Assembly (NCBI RefSeq): GCF_017573545.1
Contig: NZ_JAGEOK010000010.1
Coordinates: 186,001-250,000, forward strand
Length of the DNA: 64,000 nt
Source of the DNA: Actinomadura nitritigenes
Lineage (GTDB): Bacteria; Actinomycetota; Actinomycetes; Streptosporangiales; Streptosporangiaceae
Direction of reading: 5' to 3'
Part shown: positions 49,546-58,464 of the stretch, piece by piece
Layout: each line of letters begins with the position of its first letter
Position numbering within the stretch: the first letter of the stretch is position 1
Notes under the pieces: model-generated
What the model saw: the letters and a program-made list of their open reading frames with translations, nothing else
The model's database searches: none
What the model was told of the DNA's origin: nothing
Made by a program: the position numbers and the translations under genes

Positions 49546-50733
49546 ATGATCGTCGATACTCCCGCCCCGGCAGGGGCTCGCTCCGCCGGGCGGCCGTCCG
49601 ACCGCCGGCTGATCACGACCGTGGTCGCGATCCAGCTCGCCTCCAGCCTGGGCTTCTTCGCGGTGATGGCGCACCTGGTCGCCTATCTGCGGCACGACCT
49701 GGGGCTGCTCGCCGGTGCGGTCGGGCTGATCCTCGGCGTCCGGGTGGGCCTGCAGTCCGCGCTGCTGCTGCCGGTCGGCGCGATCACCGATCTGCTCGGG
49801 GCCCGCCGTACCGGCGCGATCGCCTGCGTCCTGCGCGCGCTGGGGTTCGTCCTGCTCGGCACGGTCGACGGCGTCGGGCCGCTGCTGTGCGCGGCGGTCG
49901 TCCTCGCCGCCGGGGGCGCGCTCTACAACCCCGCGGCGCAGTGTCTGCTGGCCGGGGTCGGCCCCGACCGGCGGTCGCGCGGGTTCGCCGGCTATGTCGC
50001 GACGCAGCACGTCGCAACGGTGTTCGGCCCGGTCATGGGCCTTGCCGTCCTCTCCGGCGGGCGAGGCTTCACCCCTCTGGCCGCAACGGCGGCCGCTCTC
50101 TGGACGATCGGCGGCGTGCTGTTCCTCCTCGTGCCCCATGGCGGACGGCGGCCCGCGGTGAGACGCCGGCGAGAGCTCTCCGCGGGCGTGCGCGCGGTGT
50201 TCGGCGACCGCTCCTTCCTGCTCTTCGCGCTGGCGGCCTCGCCGACGACGCTGCTGGCCAACGGCATGCTCACCGCCGTCCCGCTGCTGGACTTCACTCC
50301 GGCGGCGGCGACGCTGTGCTTCTGCGTCCTCGCGGCGGTCGCCGCGGCCGCGCAGCCCTTCGTGGCCGCCGGCCACCGCGGCGAACGTCCGTGGGTGCTG
50401 CGCCTCGGCCTGCTGTGCGCCGCCGCGGCGTTCTGCGTCCTCGCGCCCCTGGACGGCACCCAGACGGTCCCGCTGCTGATCGCGGCCGTCCTCAACGGCG
50501 TGTCGAACGGGCTGATCCAGCCGGCGGTCTTCCAGCGCACCGCCCGTCACGCTCCGGCCGGGCACTTCGGCGCCTACTACGGCGTCCTGCAGTCCGCCGC
50601 CGGGCTGTTCTCCTTCGCGGGCGAACTGCTCATCGGCCGGCTCTTCGACCTGGGCGCGGTCGCCGCGACCGCGGCCCTGACCGGCCTCGGCGCGTTCGCG
50701 CTCGCGGCCGCGATCGGCGTCCGCGACCCGTGA
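49546..50733 (+). CDS. MFS transporter
   Basis: A 395-residue membrane protein with about twelve hydrophobic helices. The A-loop between TM2 and TM3 is GAITDLLGARRTGAIACVLRALG, a normal MFS motif, and YNPAAQCLLAGVGPDRRSRGFAGYVATQHVATVFGPVMGL resembles drug or metabolite exporters of the DHA1 group. The substrate cannot be told. ATG 49546 follows an in-frame GTG (49534) that could also serve. Confidence 0.8.
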   Translation: MIVDTPAPAGARSAGRPSDRRLITTVVAIQLASSLGFFAVMAHLVAYLRHDLGLLAGAVGLILGVRVGLQSALLLPVGAITDLLGARRTGAIACVLRALGFVLLGTVDGVGPLLCAAVVLAAGGALYNPAAQCLLAGVGPDRRSRGFAGYVATQHVATVFGPVMGLAVLSGGRGFTPLAATAAALWTIGGVLFLLVPHGGRRPAVRRRRELSAGVRAVFGDRSFLLFALAASPTTLLANGMLTAVPLLDFTPAAATLCFCVLAAVAAAAQPFVAAGHRGERPWVLRLGLLCAAAAFCVLAPLDGTQTVPLLIAAVLNGVSNGLIQPAVFQRTARHAPAGHFGAYYGVLQSAAGLFSFAGELLIGRLFDLGAVAATAALTGLGAFALAAAIGVRDP

Positions 50734-50767
50734 GGAGCAGCGCGCACGCCGCCGCGGGCCGCCGTGA

Positions 50768-51232
50768 CGGCCGCGCCGCCACGCGGAACTGGCCCGGCTC
50801 GCCACCAGCATCGGACGGCTGGTCGACGAGGCGGAGCGTGCGCTGGCGGACGGCCGCCTCCGGGAGGCCCGCGAGCTCCTCACCAGTGCCTGCGCGGTCC
50901 CCGGCCACGAGCGGGCGCCCCGCGTCCTCGACGCCTGGTGGGCCCTGTCCCGCCGGACCGGCCGGACGCGGCCGCGCGGCGGGTGGGCCGCGCGCATCCT
51001 TCCTCGGACGAGCGCGCCCGGGACGGGCGCCCGGACCGTCCGTTCGGTCGGCCTGTCCCGAGACGGCAGGATCGCCGCGTACGGGAGCGGCATCGGCCGC
51101 CGCGTCGGCGCCCTGGCCGTCGCGCCCGGCGGACGGTACGCGCTCTCCGGGAGCGACGACGGAACGGCCCGCCTGTGGGGACCGGACTGGGAACTCGCCC
51201 CGCACGAGCCGGAGGAGCGCGGACCGAGGTAG
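50768..51232 (+). pseudogene. Fragment of a WD40-repeat protein, paralogous to the kinase-WD40 gene
   Basis: This frame has no start codon and is closed by a stop at 50765 upstream and TAG at 51230. It reads RPRRHAELARL, then DEAERALADGRLREARELL, ACAVPGHERAPRVLDAWWAL and a single WD-like repeat GGRYALSGSDDGTARLWGPDWEL. The RPRRHAEL and PGHERxPRxLxAW blocks align with the linker and first following repeats of the kinase-TPR-WD40 protein (around its residues 755-830). It therefore appears to be the decayed 3' end of a second WD40 gene. The 580-base stretch 50734-51314 holds no intact gene. Confidence 0.65.
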
Positions 51233-51314
51233 CGGGCGGGACGGCCAGGTGGCCATCCGGGCATCGACCGTCGGCCGATTCGGCGTGCGGGTGCCCGTTC
51301 CTAGGCTCGCGAGC

Positions 51315-52313
51315 ATGTTCCGTTCCGAGCGCCGCCGCGGGCTCCTGCCCGCCCTGGCGCTGTTCCTGCTCGCGCCTCTGGTGGGGGAGTTCCTGCTCGG
51401 CAACCAGCCGATCACCGAACTGCCCGGCCTGGTCATGCTGGCCCCGCTGTACGGCGGCGGCGCGCTGCTCGTGCGCGAGACGGCCCGGCGGACCGGGCGC
51501 GGCTGGCCGACGATGGTCGTCCTCGCCGTCGCCTACGCGCTGATCGAGGAGGGCCCGGTCGACCAGATGCTCTGGAACCCGCACTACGGCGGGTTCGACA
51601 TGGGCTCGGCGTACGCGTCGACGCACGTCCCGCTGCTCGGCACCAGCGTCGAGATGCTGGAGGACGTCGTGTCGATGCACACGATCTGGAGCATCTGCGT
51701 CCCGATCGCGCTCGTCGAGGCGTTCGCGCGCGATCCGCGCCGGCCGTGGCTCGGGCGGGCCGGGCCGCCGGCCACCGGGCTGCTCTTCGTGGCCGCCTCG
51801 CTCCTGCTGAGCGTCTCGCAGGCGCAGTCGGAGCACTTCGTCGCCGCGCCGCGCCAGTTCGCCGTCGCGGGCGTCGCGATCGCCGGGCTGATCGTCCTGG
51901 GGTTCGTCCTCGGCCGCCGTCCGGAGGCAAGGCCGAGGGCGGACGCGGACGCGCCGAGCTCCTGGACGGTCGGCGCCGCGGCCTTCGCCGTCACGAGCCT
52001 CTACTGGTTGCGCGACCGGCTGCCCGAGGGACTCCCGGTCTGGTGGCCGGTGGCGGCGTGGTTCGTCGTGCTCGGCGCGGCCGTCGCGCTGTGCGCGCGC
52101 TGGTCGCGGAGCCGTGGCTGGAGCGCGTCCCATCGTCTGGCGCTGGCGGGCGGCGCGCTGCTCACCTACGTATGGGTGGGCTTCACGCACGCCAAGGAAA
52201 TGGGCGTCCCCGTAGCGACGGCTCTCACCGGCAACGTCGTCTTCGGGGCGGGGGCGGTCCTCCTCCTGCTGGTCGCGGCCGCCCGCACCGGCGGCGCCCG
52301 CCGCCCGACGTGA
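51315..52313 (+). CDS. Multi-pass membrane protein of unknown function
   Basis: A 332-residue protein with eight or nine hydrophobic helices. The N-terminal region has PALALFLLAPLVGEFLLGNQPITELPGLVML and an acidic, aromatic loop YALIEEGPVDQMLWNPHYGGFDMG. The EExxxxxxLWNP pattern with nearby acidic residues could be a membrane-protease-like or binding site, but no CAAX-protease motif pair is clear. I do not recognise the family. It is convergent with the signal peptidase gene, with a gap of only 11 bases and no terminator. Confidence 0.65.
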   Translation: MFRSERRRGLLPALALFLLAPLVGEFLLGNQPITELPGLVMLAPLYGGGALLVRETARRTGRGWPTMVVLAVAYALIEEGPVDQMLWNPHYGGFDMGSAYASTHVPLLGTSVEMLEDVVSMHTIWSICVPIALVEAFARDPRRPWLGRAGPPATGLLFVAASLLLSVSQAQSEHFVAAPRQFAVAGVAIAGLIVLGFVLGRRPEARPRADADAPSSWTVGAAAFAVTSLYWLRDRLPEGLPVWWPVAAWFVVLGAAVALCARWSRSRGWSASHRLALAGGALLTYVWVGFTHAKEMGVPVATALTGNVVFGAGAVLLLLVAAARTGGARRPT

Positions 52314-52324
52314 GAGGGCCGGGG

Positions 52325-52783
52325 CTACCGGGTGGTGGGAGCGGGCAGGCTGCGGATCACGACGCCGACGAGCCGGTCTCCGGAGACGTACCCGTAGTGC
52401 CGGGAGTCCCAGCTCGTCGGCCGGTTGTCGCCCAGCACCACCAGGGAGCCGCGCGGCACGGTGGTGCCGGCGATCCCTTCCACGTCCGGCTCGGCCCATC
52501 CGGCGGGGAGCGTGTCGCCCTGCACGGCTACCACCCGCTTGAGGAGCAGGGTTCCGCTCCGGCCGGTCGCAGGCCCGTCCCCGTCCGGCCCGTCCGTGGC
52601 CCAGAAGAGCACCACCTGTCCGCGGCGGGCGCGCCTCGTCCTGCGGACGAGCACGCGGCCGCCGGACCGCAGGCCCGGTTCCATGCTCGCGCCGTCCACG
52701 GTCGTGACGACGAGGACGCGGCGGACCGCCAGCGCCAGCAGCCCCGCGGCCATCAGCGTTCCCGCGGCGGACCGCGCGAGCAT
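52325..52783 (-). CDS. S26-family signal peptidase
   Basis: A 152-residue, single-anchor signal peptidase I-like protein. An N-terminal helix (MLARSAAGTLMAAGLLALAV) precedes the catalytic Ser in TVDGASMEPGLRSGGRVLV, the Lys general base in LLLKRVVAVQGD, and the GDNRPTSWDSRHYG box. It is short for a housekeeping LepB, lacking most of domain II. Its ATG overlaps the ABC exporter stop by one base, so it is the last gene of the peptide operon and is likely the leader peptidase for the six-Cys peptide. Confidence 0.88.
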   Translation of the reverse strand: MLARSAAGTLMAAGLLALAVRRVLVVTTVDGASMEPGLRSGGRVLVRRTRRARRGQVVLFWATDGPDGDGPATGRSGTLLLKRVVAVQGDTLPAGWAEPDVEGIAGTTVPRGSLVVLGDNRPTSWDSRHYGYVSGDRLVGVVIRSLPAPTTR

Positions 52784-54618
52784 CACGGCACCTCCTGCTG
52801 GTAGCCGGCGGCTTGCAGGCGGAACAGCCGGGCGTAGCCGCCGTCCGCCGCGAGCAGCGCGTCGTGCGTCCCGTGCTCGACGATCCGCCCGTCCCGCAGG
52901 ACCGCGATGCGGTCGGCGTCGCGGACGGCGCTGAGCCGGTGGGAGATCAGCAGGCTGGTCCGGCCGTCGCGGTGCTCCCGCATGCGGGCGTGGACCTCCT
53001 GCTCCGCCTCGGGGTCGAGACCGGAGCCGGGCTCGTCGAGGATCATCAGATCCCGGCCCTCCCGCACCAGGGCGCGGGCCAGCGCGAGCCGCTGCCACTG
53101 CCCGCCGGACAGCACGACGCCGGTCACGGGGTCCTCCTGGTCCGACCCGAGCACGAACATCCGGGTGAGCGGCGTGTCGTAGCCGCGGGGCAGCGAGGAG
53201 AGCTTGCCGTCGATGCCCGCGCTGACGGCCGCCCGCCGGAGCCGGTCCCGGTCGCCGAGGGCGGTCAGGTCACCGAGCGCGATGTTCTCGCCGGCCGTCA
53301 TGTCGTAGTTCATGTGGTCCTGGAACACCGCGCTGATGCGCTCGCGCAGCCGCGCGGGCGGGATGTCGCGCAGGTCGACGCCGTCCCAGAGGATCCGGCC
53401 CTTGGACGGGTCGTACATCCGGCAGAGCAGCTTGACGAGCGTGCTCTTCCCGGCGCCGTTGAGGCCGACGAGCGCGACGGCGCGTCCCTGCGGGATCGTC
53501 AGGTCGACGCCGCGCAGCACCCACGGATGGTCGTCGCTGTAGCGGAACCAGACGTCCTGCAGCTCGATGCCCCTCCGCAGCGGCGGCGCCTCCCCGTCCA
53601 GCGCCCTCGGAAGGTCGGGCTCGGCGTCGGTGACGGCGATGAAGTGGGTGAAGGCCAGCAGCCGGGCCTGCCCTCCCGAGATCGCCGCGGTGAGCGTGCC
53701 GAGCGCTCCCTGCACGCCGACGACCGCCGCGAGGAACATGGACACGTCCCCGATGCCGATCTCGCCGCGCCGCGCCGCCGTGACCGCCCACCACAGCCCG
53801 GCCCCGGCCGCCGCCGCGCTCATGACCGTGAGCCCGCCCTGCGTCCGGAGTTCGCGCAGGTCCATCCGGCGGCTCTCGGCGTTGGCGCTCCGCCGCTCCC
53901 GCATCATCAGGCCGCGCAGGAACGCGCCGATGCCGAAGAGGCGGATCTCGGTGGCGGCGGCGGTCCCGGTGAGGAGCTGCCCGTAGAAGTACTCGCGCCG
54001 GTGGTACCGCTCGATGCTCCACTCCATCGCCGACCGGCGCCGGGTCAGCAGGATCTCGGCGGCGAGCGCGGGAACCGCGGCCGCGAGGACGACGGCGGTC
54101 ATCGCCGGGCTGATCAGGAGCAGCGAGCCGAGGAAGCCGAGCAGGGACGCCGCGCCGCCGAGGCCGCCGCCGATGCCGTCCACGATCTCGGGGACCCGGC
54201 CGACCCCCTCCTGGGCGAGCCTGAGCCGGTCCTGGTAGGCGGGGTCCTCGAAGTTGCGCAGCCCGACCTGGCGCTCGGCCGCGGCGAACAGCCGGTCGGT
54301 CCCCGCCAGGCCGGCGGACCGGCCGATCTGCGCCCTCAGGTAGTGGACGCCCACCGGCAGGGCCGCCGCGGCGAGCCCGGTGGCGGCCAGCCCGAGCGCC
54401 GGCCCGCCGACCGCGCCGTGCGGGGTCGTCAGCCGGTCGATCACCGTCTTGGTCAGCCACGCGGTCGCGATCGGCGCCGCGGACGCGGCGAGCGTCAGGG
54501 CGATGAAGACCGGCACGCCGGCCCTGGCCGACCGCCAGATGAGCGCGACGGCCCGCACGGCGGCGGCCCACAGGCCGGCGGCGCCGACGCGCATGCCGCC
54601 GGCGGGGGAGTCGCCCAC
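52783..54618 (-). CDS. ABC transporter, fused permease-ATPase exporter
   Basis: A 611-residue half-transporter. Six transmembrane helices (about 30-320) precede the ATPase domain with Walker A VGLNGAGKSTLVKLL, Q-loop SAVFQDHMNYDMT, signature LSGGQWQRLALARALV, Walker B DLMILDEPGSGLDPEA and H-loop LISHRLSAV. It resembles exporters of peptides and lipids; there is no N-terminal C39 peptidase domain. Position between a redoxin and an S26 peptidase, downstream of a small Cys-rich peptide gene, indicates export of that peptide. Confidence 0.9.
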   Translation of the reverse strand: MGDSPAGGMRVGAAGLWAAAVRAVALIWRSARAGVPVFIALTLAASAAPIATAWLTKTVIDRLTTPHGAVGGPALGLAATGLAAAALPVGVHYLRAQIGRSAGLAGTDRLFAAAERQVGLRNFEDPAYQDRLRLAQEGVGRVPEIVDGIGGGLGGAASLLGFLGSLLLISPAMTAVVLAAAVPALAAEILLTRRRSAMEWSIERYHRREYFYGQLLTGTAAATEIRLFGIGAFLRGLMMRERRSANAESRRMDLRELRTQGGLTVMSAAAAGAGLWWAVTAARRGEIGIGDVSMFLAAVVGVQGALGTLTAAISGGQARLLAFTHFIAVTDAEPDLPRALDGEAPPLRRGIELQDVWFRYSDDHPWVLRGVDLTIPQGRAVALVGLNGAGKSTLVKLLCRMYDPSKGRILWDGVDLRDIPPARLRERISAVFQDHMNYDMTAGENIALGDLTALGDRDRLRRAAVSAGIDGKLSSLPRGYDTPLTRMFVLGSDQEDPVTGVVLSGGQWQRLALARALVREGRDLMILDEPGSGLDPEAEQEVHARMREHRDGRTSLLISHRLSAVRDADRIAVLRDGRIVEHGTHDALLAADGGYARLFRLQAAGYQQEVP

Positions 54619-54621
54619 CGC

Positions 54622-55164
54622 TCAGCCCCTGCCGGCGGCCTGACCGGACGGCCGCCGGGCGCCCGGCGGGTCGGGCAGGTCGCCGGCCCGCGCCGCCGTG
54701 GCGAGGATCCGCCGGTCGTCGACCAGGTACAGCGCCGGGGTCCAGGTGTTGCGGAACGCCCGCGCCACCGGCCCGCCGTCGGCCTCGGCCGCGACGACCC
54801 GCGCCACCGGGGTCAGCGCCCGCACGGTCTCCGGGTCGTCCCCGCCGACCACCACCAGCACGTCGTCGCGGTCGAGCCGGCGGGCCCGCTCGACGAGCTC
54901 GGGCAGCAGGTCGTGGCAGGACGGGCAGTCGGCGGACAGGAACGCCACGACCCCGCCGAGGACGTCGTGGTCCACCGGCTCGCCGTCCGTGGTCACGGCG
55001 GCGAACTCCCCGATGGACGCGCCCGGCCCCAGCTCGAACGGCAGGTCCGGTGCGGCGGGCCGGCCGGCGTCGGCCCGCATCCGCCGCAGGATCCCCATCG
55101 TGAGCAGCATGTTCAGCAGGCAGGCCACGCCGAGCAACACCACGGCCGCCACCAGGTAGGGCAT
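54622..55164 (-). CDS. Membrane-anchored thioredoxin-like protein (MauD/TlpA type)
   Basis: A 180-residue protein with an N-terminal membrane helix (PYLVAAVVLLGVACLLNMLLTMGILRRMR) and an extracytoplasmic thioredoxin fold. The redox motif is CPSC in VAFLSADCPSCHDLLPELVERARR, and the cis-Pro region is NTWTPALYLVDD. It resembles MauD/redoxin proteins that help form disulfides in exported Cys-rich partners. It is encoded three bases before the ABC exporter. A MauE/DoxX-like electron partner, common in such loci, is not seen here. Confidence 0.87.
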   Translation of the reverse strand: MPYLVAAVVLLGVACLLNMLLTMGILRRMRADAGRPAAPDLPFELGPGASIGEFAAVTTDGEPVDHDVLGGVVAFLSADCPSCHDLLPELVERARRLDRDDVLVVVGGDDPETVRALTPVARVVAAEADGGPVARAFRNTWTPALYLVDDRRILATAARAGDLPDPPGARRPSGQAAGRG

Positions 55165-55206
55165 CGGGAACTCCTCGCGAACAGGTCGATCGATCTCGTC
55201 GAAGGG

Positions 55207-55250
55207 GCGGACGGGAGCCCGCGTGCGCTCCGCGCGGACGGGAGCCCGCG
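55207..55250. repeat. Short direct repeat
   Basis: GCGGACGGGAGCCCGCG occurs at 55207-55223 and again at 55234-55250 (period 27). Each unit contains CGGG/CCCG and can fold. It lies between the Cys-rich peptide gene and the redoxin gene and could modulate read-through, favouring more peptide than downstream proteins. Confidence 0.35.
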
Positions 55251-55365
55251 GCCGCTCTGTGCCCCTTCCTTCCGGACGCCGGACGCCGCGCGTCGGGCCC
55301 GGGGCGCCGGGCGGCGGCGGTCCGCGGTGCGCGCCGCCGCCGCCCGGGCTCGTGCCGGGGTCGGG

Positions 55366-55533
55366 TCAGCAGGAGCTGCGGATCTTGGTCCACTGGCAGC
55401 CGCTGTCCAGGCAGCAGAAGCGGTACCAGTAGCCCGGGTGGCCGGCGGCGTTGCAGAAGTAGCCGCCGCTGCAGGCGGACGCGGTCGCCTTGGGCGCGAT
55501 CCGGTCGAGAATCCGGTCGACGAGACGGTTCAC
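55366..55533 (-). CDS. Six-cysteine small secreted peptide precursor (RiPP/bacteriocin-like)
   Basis: A 55-residue peptide from GTG 55533, chosen because AAAGGGAG lies seven bases upstream; earlier in-frame ATGs (55557, 55572) have none. It has an amphipathic leader (VNRLVDRILDRIAPKATASA) and a core rich in Cys, Gly and aromatics, with CSGGYFCNAAGHPGYWYRFCC then LDSGCQWTKIRSSC. The six cysteines are 21, 27, 40, 41, 46 and 55, enough for three disulfides. ATASA before the first Cys looks like a cleavage region. It heads an operon of redoxin, ABC exporter and S26 peptidase. No lanthionine, radical SAM or YcaO enzyme is present, so disulfides are the expected modification. Activity is unknown. 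Confidence 0.75.
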   Translation of the reverse strand: MNRLVDRILDRIAPKATASACSGGYFCNAAGHPGYWYRFCCLDSGCQWTKIRSSC

Positions 55534-55926
55534 GGTTTTCTCCCTTTCTTCGGGCATGCTGGGGACACGCATTGAAGCAATGGCTGAAACGGCTTTATCG
55601 AAACCGGCTGACCTGCGGCATCACGTCCCTTCGTAGGGAAGGCCCGGCGGGGGGCGGGAATGGAACCCGGCGACCAGTATCGCTCCAACCGTCACGCTCC
55701 CCGCAAGACCTTGATAATCAGAATTCGATCGGTTGTGAACTTTCGATGACGAACGCCTCGCCCATGATCGACTTTTCTCAGGTTTAGGGCCGGCCGGCTG
55801 CGATCGGGCCGCCGGGCGGTGCCCGACCGCACCCGGGGGAACGCGTTCCGTCATAGGCCGCCCGGAACGGGCCCGCCGGACGCGGCAGGGCAGAACCGCG
55901 CGCTCGTTTCCGGCGTCGTACGGCGT
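55534..55926. other. Intergenic region between the peptide operon and the DUF2207 gene
   Basis: No convincing gene is seen. A stretch around 55700-55770 (GATAATCAGAATTCGATCGG) is distinctly AT-rich for this genome and probably carries the leftward promoter of the peptide operon: on the minus strand TTCACA, 16 bases, TTATCA. A rightward 71-codon frame here starts at TTG and has no recognisable features. Confidence 0.4.
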
Positions 55927-57606
55927 ATGCGGCGGATCTTGCTCGGCGCGGCGGCGGCCTGCCTCGCGCTCCTCTTCCTCGCCCCGGCGGCGTCGGCGGC
56001 GCCCGCGCAGGAGCGCATCCGGTCGTACGCGGTCGAACTGACGGTGGACCGGGACGGCGCCCTCCACGTCCACGAAAGGATCGTCTACGACTTCGGGAAC
56101 GCGCGCCGGCACGGCATCGAGCGGCACGTCCCGACCGGCCGCACGTCGATCGGGAACGTGCGCACCGCCAGCCCCGACGCGCCGGCCGGGCGGTCCGTCA
56201 CCCGCTCCAAGGGGGCCGTGGACGTGCGGATCGGCGACCCGTCCACGCTGGTGACCGGCGTGCACACCTACACGCTCGACTACACCGCGAAGCACGCCGT
56301 CCGGTCGGACGTCCTGGACTGGAACGCGGTCGGCACCGAATGGGACGTCCCGATCGACGTGGCGACCGTCCTGCTCCAGGCGCCGGCCGCCTACCGGTCC
56401 CTGGCCTGCTACGCCGGTCCCCGCGGTTCGACCGCGCCCTGCGCCCTGGCGCGGAACACCGGCCAGGGCAACGCGGTCTTCGGGCAGCGGCTGGAAGCGG
56501 GGCAGGGCATCACCGTGCGCGCGACGCTGCCGCACGGCGCGGTGCGGCGGCAGCCGTCCGGCGAGGGCGGCCGGCGGGTCGGTGCGCTCGGCTGGCTCGC
56601 GGTCCCGGCGGCGCTGCTCGCCGTCGCGGCCGAGGTGGCGGTGTTCCTGCGCCCTCGCCCCTGGGCGGGCATGGACCCCGCCGCGCCGGTCCCCGCGGCC
56701 GTGCCCGCGGAACTGACCGTCCTGTGCCCCGACTGGGCCGATGACGCCGACGCCGACCTCGGCGCGATCGTCGCCCTGGACCTCGCCGCCCGCGGGCACC
56801 TGAGGATCAGCAGGCCGGCCGGGGACGGGCCGCGGCTCCGGCTGACCGGCCCCCGCGACGCCGCGGACCTGCGGCCCTACGAGAGGGCGTTCGTGGACGA
56901 GGTGTTCGCCGGCGGCGATGACGCCACCGCCGAGGACGTCGACGGTCTCGGGCTCGCCCGGCGCCTGCGTCCGCTGGTGGTGGAGGCCGCCGATGCGCAC
57001 GGCTGGCGGCGGCCCTGGTCGGCGGGCGTGCCCCTGCTGCGGTTCGCGTCGGTGCTGCTGGGCGTGGCGGGCGTCCTGTGCGCGGTGTACGGCCCGGTCG
57101 CCGAAGGCGCGGTGACGGACGCGACGGCCTGGGGTGCGGCCCTGCTCGTGGCGGCCCCGGTCGTCTGGGTGCGCTCGCGGCGCATCGACCCCTTCACCCG
57201 AGGCGCGCAGCTGCTCAGGCACGAGGCGGAGCGCTACACCGGAGGTCTCGTGATGAAGGACGTGCCGGACGCCGAGGACCTCCCGTACGCGGTGGCGCGG
57301 GGATACTCGGGAATCCTGCGCAAATACATCGCGGCGCGGGGCGGCCCGCCCGAGTGGTACACCGACGACGGCCCGGACGAGGGACTCCAGGACCGCTTCG
57401 TCGAAGTCGCGACCATGTTCGTCGACGCGTCCGCGCGGAAGGCGAGGCGCGCGCAGGGGACGCTGCGCCGGACGCACTCCCCGACCCGGCGGACCACGTC
57501 CGGATGGGGCGGGTCGGGCCACGGCGGTTTCGGCGGTTTCGGCGGCGACGGAGGCGGGGGAGGAGTCGGCGGCGGTGACGGCGGCGGGGGAGGCGGCTCC
57601 TGGTGA
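55927..57606 (+). CDS. DUF2207 membrane protein with Gly-rich tail
   Basis: A 559-residue protein with a signal peptide (RRILLGAAAACLALLFLAPAASAA), an extracellular beta domain (SYAVELTVDRDGALHVHERIVYDFGNARRHGIERHVP), transmembrane helices near 225 and a pair near 370-410, then a cytoplasmic domain with YSGILRKYIAARGGPPEWYTDD. This is the DUF2207 (YciQ-like) architecture. The C-terminus is almost only Gly/Ser/Asp (GGFGGFGGDGGGGG). Function is unknown; family members are envelope proteins. It is transcribed divergently from the peptide operon. Confidence 0.85.
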   Translation: MRRILLGAAAACLALLFLAPAASAAPAQERIRSYAVELTVDRDGALHVHERIVYDFGNARRHGIERHVPTGRTSIGNVRTASPDAPAGRSVTRSKGAVDVRIGDPSTLVTGVHTYTLDYTAKHAVRSDVLDWNAVGTEWDVPIDVATVLLQAPAAYRSLACYAGPRGSTAPCALARNTGQGNAVFGQRLEAGQGITVRATLPHGAVRRQPSGEGGRRVGALGWLAVPAALLAVAAEVAVFLRPRPWAGMDPAAPVPAAVPAELTVLCPDWADDADADLGAIVALDLAARGHLRISRPAGDGPRLRLTGPRDAADLRPYERAFVDEVFAGGDDATAEDVDGLGLARRLRPLVVEAADAHGWRRPWSAGVPLLRFASVLLGVAGVLCAVYGPVAEGAVTDATAWGAALLVAAPVVWVRSRRIDPFTRGAQLLRHEAERYTGGLVMKDVPDAEDLPYAVARGYSGILRKYIAARGGPPEWYTDDGPDEGLQDRFVEVATMFVDASARKARRAQGTLRRTHSPTRRTTSGWGGSGHGGFGGFGGDGGGGGVGGGDGGGGGGSW

Positions 57607-57648
57607 ACCGCCGCGCCGCCCGGCGCCGCGGCCGCCGGCTGACGGTGG

Positions 57649-58242
57649 TCAGCGTGGCGAGGCGCCGTAGACGACGCCGACGACGAACGGGTACGACGCG
57701 CCGGCGGCGTCCACGTTCACCGTCAGGACCGCCGGTTCCCGTACGTGGTACTCCGCGGGCAAGGGGCGGAACATCGCATCGCTCGCCCATGGCCTGTAGA
57801 GCCTGCCGACGGTCGCGCCGTAGTGCGGATGCATGAAGTCGAGCCCGCCGGACGGCATCGGCTCCAGGGCCATCCCCTCCGGCAGCGCGATCGTGAACCC
57901 GAACCGGGTCGGAGCGCCTGGCCCGTGGGCGACCGCGAGCCATGCCGCGCCGTCGGCGGTCGTGAAGGCGACGACGTCGGTGTCGGCGGCGGCACCGGTG
58001 AACACCCGTGCGGTGGGACGCGGCATCCGGGCGCCGGCGGCGGAGCCCGGCAGATCCATGCGCACGTGGATCGGCTGCCCGGTCTTCGCCGATACCCACA
58101 CCCCCTCGTGAATGGACGCCCCGAGGACGACGTCGGGATTCCCCGCTTCCCGTGGCCGGCCGCCACGTCCCTCTATCGTCAGCGACGCGATTTGCTCCGC
58201 GGTGAGATTCGCCTGTTCACCGCCGTATTCACGACCCAGCAT
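57649..58242 (-). CDS. Hypothetical protein
   Basis: A 197-residue protein from ATG 58242, which follows GGGGGGAAAG. I do not recognise a family. It starts MLGREYGGEQANLTAEQIASLTIEG and continues with alternating hydrophobic strands (FGFTIALPEGMALEPMPSGGLDF, YPFVVGVVYGAS), suggesting a beta-rich fold. There is no signal peptide or membrane helix. It stands alone on its strand between the convergent DUF2207 gene and the TetR gene. The 222 bases upstream hold no further gene. Confidence 0.55.
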   Translation of the reverse strand: MLGREYGGEQANLTAEQIASLTIEGRGGRPREAGNPDVVLGASIHEGVWVSAKTGQPIHVRMDLPGSAAGARMPRPTARVFTGAAADTDVVAFTTADGAAWLAVAHGPGAPTRFGFTIALPEGMALEPMPSGGLDFMHPHYGATVGRLYRPWASDAMFRPLPAEYHVREPAVLTVNVDAAGASYPFVVGVVYGASPR

Positions 58243-58464
58243 GTCTTTCCCCCCGCCGCGCGAATTCGTGGTCGTCGTGCCCGCTCCCGAGAGCCGGGGA
58301 AGTCCCCCGCCGCCGTGCGGTTCTCGCGGCAATGCGACTGTAACCCGGCATTCATCGCACTTCTGGGGCCTTTTCCTTGTTTCGGTATTTCTACCGAGCC
58401 GGGTCAGGGCGAGCCGGGAGGACCGTCGCCCTCGGTACGTTGACCGACGCGGGTGCTCCCGCCG

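Noticed and set aside
55207..55250. Possible CRISPR-like repeat
   Set aside because: Only two 17-base copies, a 10-base spacer, and no cas genes in the window.
55572..55787. 71-codon rightward frame next to the Cys-rich peptide gene
   Set aside because: It starts at TTG without a ribosome site, has no recognisable features and overlaps the likely promoter region of the leftward peptide operon.
57490..57603. Gly-rich repeat at the end of the DUF2207 gene as a mobile or repeat element
   Set aside because: It is a normal low-complexity C-terminal tail of this protein family and remains in frame to the stop codon.
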